From an uncultured Cellvibrionales bacterium (GTDB lineage: Bacteria > Pseudomonadota > Gammaproteobacteria > Pseudomonadales > Cellvibrionaceae), in contig CAJWZU010000008.1 of assembly GCA_913050115.1 (NCBI GenBank), positions 1 to 64,000 on the forward strand: a DNA stretch of 64,000 nucleotides, written 5' to 3'. Shown here one piece after another: positions 57,101-64,000 of the stretch. The notes under the pieces are model-generated. The model was not told the origin of the DNA, searched no databases, and saw only the letters and a program-made list of their open reading frames with translations. Each line of letters begins with the position of its first letter. The stretch's first letter is position 1. The position numbers and the translations under genes are program-made.

Positions 57101-58210
57101 ACTCGGGAGATGCGCACTTGCAAGGCGACTAAGTGCCGCCAGTGGCAACTGTTCTATAGCGATCGCAAGAGGCTCGCCGGCACCTTTTGAGCTCAGTTGT
57201 ATCTCCAGCGATAACAATTCCTGCCACTGCACCTGAAGGTCTTGCAGCGACAACTGCCAGGCGCCAGCACGTTGCCACATACCGTTTATATTAGTCCCTA
57301 AGTGGTCGATACTCGGCGCACTGGCGACGAGTGCCGGTAGCTGGTGCACATCTAGGCGACCATGCCAATTAAATCCCAGTTCGTTGCTCTGCAACCACAG
57401 TTCTAAATCGACCTCGCCCTCGGAAGACCACTCTAATTCAGTGCCCTGCGACCATCTCTTGGCGGCCGCCGCTACCACTTCATTCAAGGGGAACTGCTGT
57501 ATGCGCAGGTAACCTTGGCTAACAAATTCCCTCGGTTCGTTAGGGTCGCCCTCCCCTTCAATCACCAAGGTAATCATATTATTGCGCTCGCCCACATCCA
57601 TACGCAGAGACAAGCGGTGAAAGTTGCGCGAGCTATTCAAAGTAATCTCTGGCACTTGCAGGATAAATTGTTCGCCGTTGCTAAAATTGAATTGCAGCGC
57701 CGCATCTCGCAGCTGTACATGGCGAGCGAGTAAAAAGACAGCAAAAGGATTACCACGATAATGGTTCGCGGGATGATCAGGCTCTACCAGCTCGGGCTTT
57801 AATGGCAACCCTTGTAGCGACCAGCGACCGTCTTCGGCCTGTTCAAAGGCTAGTTCACCCCCGGTCACCTGCAACTCGGCCACCACAGGCTGCAACTGAA
57901 TTAGGCTAGGCAGTAATAGCAGCTCTACACGAGTCGACGGCAAAATAGCAATAACGCTGCCATCGGGGGTACTAACGCGGACATTCAGTGTAATCAATTC
58001 GGGGCTCAAACCCTGCCATACCAAGGCTAGATCACCAATCTCAACTTGCAGCTGTAATTTCTGCGACCAGTAGTCGGCGAGATCCTGACGATACTCAGAC
58101 ACTAAAAAACTACCACTGCGGCCAAGCTGTACCGTCACCGCTAATAATATTAGCGCCGAGGCGGTTACACCCCAAAAGAGGCGAACAAGAAAACGAACTG
58201 TTTTGTTCAT
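54128..58210 (-). CDS. yhdP: AsmA-like transport bridge protein YhdP (TIGR02099)
   Basis: Very large (1360 residues) protein with one N-terminal membrane anchor (about residues 9-27) and an otherwise beta-rich periplasmic region. Proteins of this family (YhdP, TamB, YdbH) bridge inner and outer membranes and are needed for phospholipid transport in E. coli. The AsmA-like C-terminal segment (LRLLGLLNFDTLLRRLQLDFSDMV..GMVFDSVKGELQFSEGNLYL) and DATLVAALPVASPLALFAALTAGLPVAAGVY are characteristic. It lies after rng, as in E. coli and Pseudomonas. Confidence 0.95.
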   Translation of the reverse strand: MNKTVRFLVRLFWGVTASALILLAVTVQLGRSGSFLVSEYRQDLADYWSQKLQLQVEIGDLALVWQGLSPELITLNVRVSTPDGSVIAILPSTRVELLLLPSLIQLQPVVAELQVTGGELAFEQAEDGRWSLQGLPLKPELVEPDHPANHYRGNPFAVFLLARHVQLRDAALQFNFSNGEQFILQVPEITLNSSRNFHRLSLRMDVGERNNMITLVIEGEGDPNEPREFVSQGYLRIQQFPLNEVVAAAAKRWSQGTELEWSSEGEVDLELWLQSNELGFNWHGRLDVHQLPALVASAPSIDHLGTNINGMWQRAGAWQLSLQDLQVQWQELLSLEIQLSSKGAGEPLAIAIEQLPLAALSRLASAHLPSDGKAFELLNTLNAQGNLRNALITLPMDSPKDVHFAANLDQVAVDALEGAPALTQVDGYISADQAGGLVELDSRRGFSMQYSIYANAMDYNSAFGAVAWHLRPDDNVIYVNSSKLSLRGEDGAAEGFLYLNMPWQKDSRDSEMTLQIGLTGSNVQYHSKYVPEVVPPTLHQWLDDSLAEGDIDWAGFIYRGSLSPNDAEGRTVQLAIGMDAASLDYHPRWPALSDIKGLLTIDDVEVKVDVERARLYDSSLSNTLVAVAPNAAGSGMLLGVRSQLTGPASDGLRVLRETMLRDTLGDGLDSWALSGDMDAQLTLSIPLTPKQPGARQRVEVMLAESALTMASLGLEFKQLNGRLNFDERQGLTAKNLYGKFFQQPFSASITSNPVAKTTHVQAKGAAAASALTDWIKRPELSFVEGLLPFNADLTLFHGERKADKARLQIRSNLRGASVSLPPPFVKLAAEEKPLAVHINMGESSTHYSINYADQAQFELLQSSTESPRMALGLQQAAKLPELASFSIAGQVERFDFLTWRETYERYQGFVETLTSAQQRATITSEMADAAPSNESLKVDFNARVQSFVLADFKLENLLVSGGYSNQGWALNIENPTVKGGLLAHNDARPLQVDLQYLRLAKASPLESNDVNTEMDTGQPGFELNSAKVDIEVNDILSGVDPLALPAMDFSTDELFIGTEDYGSWRFAMRPSKEGLALDSIFANVKGLTITGIKDDSNGGIDAEQGASLIWRGRGDMAYTEFKGVLSSDDLSSTLAQFHQPGLLESGQARFVADLGWQGSPAAIGLNQLEGGLGLDIDKGRFLREGNSGNNPFLRLLGLLNFDTLLRRLQLDFSDMVKNGMVFDSVKGELQFSEGNLYLEQPLKVRTPSSRLQLAGTIDLKNEKLDATLVAALPVASPLALFAALTAGLPVAAGVYIVGKIFEEQVDKLTSLSYHIDGDWADPQVEFGQIFDAKAVKRSAKEAKQKNEQQNKAAELSAPPL

Positions 58211-58302
58211 TGGTTGAGAATAAAACCTGAAAACATTATTTACCTATTAAAGCACGCTAGGGTGAATGTCGGTTAAAGCACCGAAGGGCTCGCGAGCTAA
58301 CC

Positions 58303-59802
58303 TCAGCCGAGAATAATATCGTACTGCTCTTGCGAGTAGATGCTCTCAACTTGAAACTGTATGGTGCGCTCAATGAACTCTTCTAGATCGGCCACATTAG
58401 AAGACTCTTCATCGAGTAAGCGCTCTATTACTAGCTGTGAGGCCAGTACCATAAATTTGTCACTGTCGTAGGCTCGCGCCTCACGCAGAATCTCGCGAAA
58501 TATTTCATAGCAGATAGTCTCTGCCGATTTGACAGTACCTCGACCGTTACAGACCGAGCAAGGCTCACACAAAATTTGGCCCAACGACTCGCGCGTGCGC
58601 TTGCGCGTCATCTCTACTAAGCCGAGCTCCGATACACCGGTGATACAGGTCTTGGCGTGGTCGCGTTCCATCATTTTTTCTAGCGTGCGCAACACTTGCC
58701 GCTTATGTTCAGCGTCTCTCATATCAATAAAGTCGATAATAATAATACCGCCGAGATTGCGCAGGCGCAGCTGACGGCCAATCGCTGTGGCCGCCTCAAG
58801 GTTGGTCTTAAATATTGTCTCTTCAAGGTTGCGATGGCCGACAAAAGCACCTGTATTGATGTCGATAGTACACATAGCTTCGGTCTGCTCGACAATTAAA
58901 TAGCCACCAGACTTTAGTTGTACTCGATGCTCTAATGCGCGCTGTAATTCGTCTTCCACACCGTAAAGTTCAAACAGCGGTCGCTCGCCTGGGTAGTGCT
59001 CAATTAAGCCGCCAATTTCGGGCATATATTTGTCGGCAAAATGACTCATGCGAGCGCATGATTCTCTCGAGTCGACACGGATTTTTTCGATATGCGGTCG
59101 TGCTAAGTCCCGCAGCGTGCGCAGGCACAAGGGTAAATCTTGATGCACAAGGGCTGGCGCTTTAAATTCGGCTATCGACTCTTCGACACCGCGCCAAAGC
59201 TTGTAGAGAAAAGGGATTTCTAATTGTAGCTCTTTTTGGCAGGCGCCCTCGGCTACAGTGCGCACAATAAAGCCGCCCTGATTAGCAAGTTCACCGCGCT
59301 GCTCGGCGGCGGAGCTCACCGCCGCTTCAACCAACTGTTTGAGTCGCTCGCGCTCGGTCTCTTCCTCAATGCGGGTTGAAATACCAATATGCTTGGTTTG
59401 CGGCATATAGACCAAGAACCGCGATGATACCGACAGATGAGTGGTCAAGCGGGCGCCTTTGCTACTAATAGGATCTTTAGTGACTTGCACCACCAGCGAC
59501 TGCCCCTCGCGTACCAGCGCGCTAATATCAGCTACCTCACTGTTGCGCGAACGATTTTCAAACCCCTCGGCATCCAGCGGTGCAATATCGCTGGCGTGAA
59601 TAAAACCGGCACGTTCGAGCCCAATCTCGACAAAAGCCGCCTGCATACCCGGCAGCACTCGCACGACTTTACCTTTATAGATATTACCGACAAAACCGCG
59701 GCGCTGAGTGCGCTCGATATACACTTCCTGCAACATACCGTTTTCCACCAGCGCCACACGCGTTTCGGTGGGGGAAACATTGATTAGCAGTTCTTCGCTC
59801 AT
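58303..59802 (-). CDS. rng: Ribonuclease G
   Basis: Endonuclease that matures the 16S rRNA 5' end and decays some mRNAs. The 499-residue product has an N-terminal S1 domain (GFVGNIYKGKVVRVLPGMQAAFVEIG), the catalytic DNase-I-like domain with the metal ligand Asp pair (..IIDFIDMRD..) and the zinc-link CEPCSVCNGRG. It lacks the long C-terminal scaffold of RNase E, hence RNase G. It lies 30 bp after maf. Confidence 0.96.
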   Translation of the reverse strand: MSEELLINVSPTETRVALVENGMLQEVYIERTQRRGFVGNIYKGKVVRVLPGMQAAFVEIGLERAGFIHASDIAPLDAEGFENRSRNSEVADISALVREGQSLVVQVTKDPISSKGARLTTHLSVSSRFLVYMPQTKHIGISTRIEEETERERLKQLVEAAVSSAAEQRGELANQGGFIVRTVAEGACQKELQLEIPFLYKLWRGVEESIAEFKAPALVHQDLPLCLRTLRDLARPHIEKIRVDSRESCARMSHFADKYMPEIGGLIEHYPGERPLFELYGVEDELQRALEHRVQLKSGGYLIVEQTEAMCTIDINTGAFVGHRNLEETIFKTNLEAATAIGRQLRLRNLGGIIIIDFIDMRDAEHKRQVLRTLEKMMERDHAKTCITGVSELGLVEMTRKRTRESLGQILCEPCSVCNGRGTVKSAETICYEIFREILREARAYDSDKFMVLASQLVIERLLDEESSNVADLEEFIERTIQFQVESIYSQEQYDIILG

Positions 59803-59832
59803 ACGCTTTTCATCATCCTTGCCTAGGAGCCT

Positions 59833-60420
59833 TTATTGCCAACAGGCCACATCAAATTTTTTCAATAATGGTACCGTGGTTTCTAATGGCAGCCCCACGA
59901 CATTGCTATAGCTGCCGCTAATTGATTCAACAAATACCGCGCCCAGACCTTGTATGCCATAGGCCCCAGCTTTATCACAGGGTTCGCCAGTAGCCCAGTA
60001 GCGCTCAATTTCAACGCTAGAAATACGGCGAAAAGTCACCTCGGTGGTCGCTATGGCCCACTCACAACGCGCCCCAAACACTACCGCCAGCGCCGATAAC
60101 ACGCGATGACTTCGACCCGATAACAGCTGTAACGTTTGCTGAGCCTCATGCAAATCCGCAGGTTTTTCCAATATATGTTCATCGCAAACCACCACGGTAT
60201 CTGACCCTAATACTGGCAGAGACACCCAACCCTTAGCTTGACAGTGCCGCCAACCCGCCTGCGCTTTTTCTTGGGCTAACCGAGCAACATAAGCATCAGC
60301 GCTTTCACCGCGCTGATGCTGTTCGAAAATATCAACACTGAACTGGGTAAAAGGCACACCGACCTGCCGCAACAACTCTGCGCGCCGTGGCGATTGAGAC
60401 GCCAGATAAATTGCGGACAT
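59833..60420 (-). CDS. maf: Maf-family nucleotide pyrophosphatase (dTTP/UTP type)
   Basis: House-cleaning enzyme that hydrolyses non-canonical or excess nucleoside triphosphates. 195 residues. YLASQSPRRAELLRQVGV (catalytic and substrate loop), VLGSDTVVVCD, QTLQLLSGRSHRVLSA and KAGAYGIQGLGA are diagnostic. The position between mreD and rng matches YhdE, the dTTP/UTP-specific paralogue. Confidence 0.94.
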   Translation of the reverse strand: MSAIYLASQSPRRAELLRQVGVPFTQFSVDIFEQHQRGESADAYVARLAQEKAQAGWRHCQAKGWVSLPVLGSDTVVVCDEHILEKPADLHEAQQTLQLLSGRSHRVLSALAVVFGARCEWAIATTEVTFRRISSVEIERYWATGEPCDKAGAYGIQGLGAVFVESISGSYSNVVGLPLETTVPLLKKFDVACWQ

Positions 60421-60434
60421 AAACAGAACCTAGT

Positions 60435-60941
60435 CTAACTAATGCGAAAACGCTTGCGAACTTGATCCAGCACAAAAACAAACAGCGGCCAAGACAAGGC
60501 GCTAATTAGTACCGGGGTCAAAAACATCAGACCCGATGAACTCACCCCCCGAAGCGAATTAGTCCATTGATAGAGCAGCCCGGCAATGCCACAGACCACA
60601 AATACCCAGCAGGCCTGCTGCCACAAGCTGTAATTGCGAATGCGCTGATAAGAGAGCACACACAAATAACCAATAATCACTGTACCCACTGCGTGCTGGC
60701 CTAGCATTGAACCGGTCACCACATCTTGTACCATACCCACCCCAAACCACAATAGCGGACCAAATTGCTGCGGCATCGCGAGCACCCAGTAGATCAGCAG
60801 TAAAGTCAACAGCTCAGGGCGATACCAGCGATATTCCAACGGCAGCGGATAAATTGAAAACAGCAGGGCAAAAATAAACAACAGGCTAATTAAACCGCGA
60901 TTATGGGGCTTGCTAGAGGCTTCCATTTGGCCGCCCGCCAT
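60435..60941 (-). CDS. mreD: Rod shape-determining protein MreD
   Basis: Inner-membrane member of the elongasome. 168 residues with five hydrophobic segments. LEYRWYRPELLTLLLIYWVLAMP and GMVQDVVTGSMLGQHAVGTVI match MreD. It overlaps mreC by 29 nt; the first ~8 residues are poorly conserved so a later start is possible. Confidence 0.94.
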   Translation of the reverse strand: MAGGQMEASSKPHNRGLISLLFIFALLFSIYPLPLEYRWYRPELLTLLLIYWVLAMPQQFGPLLWFGVGMVQDVVTGSMLGQHAVGTVIIGYLCVLSYQRIRNYSLWQQACWVFVVCGIAGLLYQWTNSLRGVSSSGLMFLTPVLISALSWPLFVFVLDQVRKRFRIS

Positions 60942-61827
60942 TCTGGTTTAAAGAGCTATCAATAGAACTATCGAGAGAATTGTCGAGCGCTTGGGCAGAA
61001 TGGTTGTCGCGATCGCCAAACACTAATAGCACATGCCGACTGCGGTCTAATTGCGCCCGCGGACGGACATTAATTGCAGCAAAAGCTTGACCTGGGTCGC
61101 GCACAATAGAATCGACCACAGCGACTGGATAACCGACCGGAAAGCGCCCACCGAGGCCAGAGCTCACCAATAGATCACCGACCCGAATATCGACCGTATT
61201 GGCCATATGGCGCAGTTGCAATTTATACAGATCGCCGACACCTTCAGCCACCGCGCGCACTCCATTGCGATTCACCTGTACCGGCAGCGCATGAGAATTA
61301 TCGGTAATCAGCAGTACTCGCGCCAAATTCGCGCTAATTTCTACCACTTGCCCCATTAACCCCGACGCATCGAGCAGCGGTTGACCAATAAAAACACCGT
61401 CATCAGAGCCTTTATTAATAATCACAATATGACTTAGTGGGTCGGGTGACACTCCCACTAACTCGGCCACTAAGACGCGATCTTCGATAAATTCAGCCGA
61501 GTTCAACAACTGTCGCAGGCGCACATTTTCAGCCGCCAGTGACGCCATGCGCTGCAGCTTTCGCTTCAACACTAGCACTTCAGAGTCCAGCGCCTCGTTA
61601 TTTGACTGTAGCTCAACGCGACTCAAAGTCGCCTTGCCGCTCCACGCTTTAATTCGTGCTGGAGTGTCGACTAACCAATAAAACGGTGTGGTTAACGGTG
61701 CTAGTTGTGCCCGCACCGGTGCCAGCCAATCGCTGTAAATATTCATCAGCAGTAATAGCAAAGCCACGAGGCCAAAATAAAGGCTACGCGATGCTAAAGA
61801 GCTGCGTTTACTGAAGAGCTGTTTAAT
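60913..61827 (-). CDS. mreC: Rod shape-determining protein MreC, probable AUU start
   Basis: Bitopic protein that couples MreB to PBP2/RodA. The periplasmic part has a coiled coil (about 70-105) and the beta domain (VAELVGVSPDPLSHIVIINKGSDDGVFIGQPLLDASGLMGQVVE). The nearest usual start, a GTG at 61767, falls in the middle of the membrane helix and would remove the cytosolic tail that all MreC proteins have. In frame upstream lies KQLFSKRSSLASRSLYFGLV, a normal MreC N-terminus, preceded by ATT at 61827 with GAGGA 6 nt before it and a stop codon six codons upstream of it. No ATG, GTG or TTG lies in that stretch, so I infer an AUU start (304 residues). Confidence 0.88.
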   Translation of the reverse strand: MKQLFSKRSSLASRSLYFGLVALLLLLMNIYSDWLAPVRAQLAPLTTPFYWLVDTPARIKAWSGKATLSRVELQSNNEALDSEVLVLKRKLQRMASLAAENVRLRQLLNSAEFIEDRVLVAELVGVSPDPLSHIVIINKGSDDGVFIGQPLLDASGLMGQVVEISANLARVLLITDNSHALPVQVNRNGVRAVAEGVGDLYKLQLRHMANTVDIRVGDLLVSSGLGGRFPVGYPVAVVDSIVRDPGQAFAAINVRPRAQLDRSRHVLLVFGDRDNHSAQALDNSLDSSIDSSLNQNGGRPNGSL

Positions 61828-61890
61828 AGGACATCCTCGTCCAAGTTAAAAACCAGCACCGCAATAAAACGAAGCTGGCAAGGCCGGGGA

Positions 61891-63325
<1,435 letters not shown>

Positions 63326-63613
63326 ATGGCTGTAGACAGGTCCGAGATCGAAAAACTAGCCGTGCTGGCGCGCATAGAAATGACCGACGAGGCCGCCGAG
63401 CAAGTAGCCAGCAGCATTTCAGACGTGCTGAAATTAGTCGACCAGCTACAGGCGGCCGATACCGACGGCGTGGCCCCTATGGCCCATCCGATGGACGCGG
63501 TACAGCGCTTACGGTTAGACGAGGTTAGTGAAAGCGATCAGCGCGAAAAATTTCAGGCTATTGCCCCCGCCACTGAAAACGGCCTATATCTTGTGCCTAA
63601 GGTTATCGACTGA
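63326..63613 (+). CDS. gatC: Asp/Glu-tRNA(Asn/Gln) amidotransferase subunit GatC
   Basis: Small stabilising subunit of GatCAB, which amidates mischarged Glu-tRNA(Gln) or Asp-tRNA(Asn). 95 residues; EIEKLAVLARIEMTDEAAEQVASSISDVLKLVDQLQ and MDAVQRLRLDEV are typical. GGAG lies just before the ATG. Starts the gatCAB operon; divergent from mreB as in Pseudomonas. Confidence 0.95.
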   Translation: MAVDRSEIEKLAVLARIEMTDEAAEQVASSISDVLKLVDQLQAADTDGVAPMAHPMDAVQRLRLDEVSESDQREKFQAIAPATENGLYLVPKVID

Positions 63614-63702
63614 TTTCTCAGCGGCTCACTCCAGCAGAGCTGACGCCGGTTACTCCGCGTACCGGATCAAAAATTTAGAGACCTAACACTAGGAATCCAG
63701 AA

Positions 63703-64000
63703 ATGCATAACAAGACTATCGCAGAGCTAATCCAAGGCCTGCGTAATAAAGAGTTCACCAGCCGCGAGCTGACCCAGCACTACCTAGATCGCATAGAGCG
63801 TTTGGACAGCAACTACAACAGCTTTATTACTGTCACAAAAGACAGCGCCTTGGCCCAGGCCGATGCCGCCGACCAGCGTTTAGCTGCAGGCGAGGCACCC
63901 GATCTGTGCGGCATACCTATTGCCCATAAAGACATCTTTTGCACCGATGGCGTACGCACCAGCTGTGGCTCGAAGATGCTCGAAAACTTTGTCCCACCTT
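63703..64000 (+). CDS. gatA: GatA amidase subunit, N-terminal part (runs off right edge)
   Basis: First 99 residues of the amidase subunit of Gat[33 protein letters not shown] and [23 protein letters not shown] are visible; the latter carries the catalytic Lys of the amidase-signature triad (in AHKD). The Ser-cisSer part lies beyond the window. It follows gatC by 89 bp. Confidence 0.95.
   Translation, partial: MHNKTIAELIQGLRNKEFTSRELTQHYLDRIERLDSNYNSFITVTKDSALAQADAADQRLAAGEAPDLCGIPIAHKDIFCTDGVRTSCGSKMLENFVPP

Overview
The window is a compact stretch of chromosome from a marine-type gammaproteobacterium close to Pseudomonas and the Cellvibrionales. The evidence is the protein content and the gene order, which largely follows the dcw - rsmI/lpoA - ssp/pet - rpsI/rplM - murA/hisGD - kdsD/lpt/rpoN - rng/maf/mre - gat order familiar from Pseudomonas. 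The genus was not determined. Nearly all of it is vertically inherited housekeeping DNA; I see no prophage, intact insertion sequence, CRISPR array, tRNA or restriction system.

Layout. 1-18.9 kb, minus strand: the start of an M23 peptidase gene, lpxC, then the whole division and cell-wall (dcw) cluster read mraZ-rsmH-ftsL-ftsI-murE-murF-mraY-murD-ftsW-murG-murC-ddl-ftsQ-ftsA-ftsZ. It is driven by a recognisable promoter and four decamer-spaced MraZ boxes upstream of mraZ. 19.2-19.8 kb: rnpB (RNase P RNA) followed by three tandem copies of its own 3' end. 19.9-24.8 kb: rsmI diverging from lpoA-yraN-diaA-dolP. 24.8-28 kb: a looser zone with intergenic repeats, a thiolase, a decayed lemA gene and a Yip1-family membrane protein. 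28-36 kb: cysK, sspAB, a cytochrome bc1 operon in which cytochrome b and c1 are one fused gene, rplM-rpsI and zapE. 36-42.6 kb: zapG and degS facing hisD-hisG-murA-ibaG-mlaC. 42.7-53.4 kb, plus strand: yrbG-kdsD-lptCAB-rpoN-hpf-ptsN-rapZ-npr, then mgtE and darP. 53.5-63 kb, minus strand: msrB, yhdP, rng, maf, mreDCB. The right edge holds gatC and the start of gatA.

Most genes serve the envelope: peptidoglycan precursors (mur, ddl, murA), septum assembly (fts), rod shape (mre), outer-membrane LPS and lipid transport (lpxC, kdsD, lptCAB, mlaC, lpoA, dolP, yhdP), envelope stress (degS), and the rpoN-linked nitrogen PTS with rapZ, which in enterobacteria governs amino-sugar supply for the wall.

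The most unusual signal is a recurring type of structure: partial tandem copies of a gene's own edge beside the intact gene. rapZ is preceded by three 98-111 nt mini-ORFs made from its leader and first ~28 codons, each joined to the next by an overlapping TAATG. yrbG is preceded by one copy of its first ~45 codons ending 3 nt before the real start. rnpB is followed by three 72-73 bp copies of its 3' end. Other notable points are a probable AUU start codon for mreC, a MITE-like element abutting mgtE, the fused petBC, and the absence of kdsC, mlaFEDB and hisC from their usual places.
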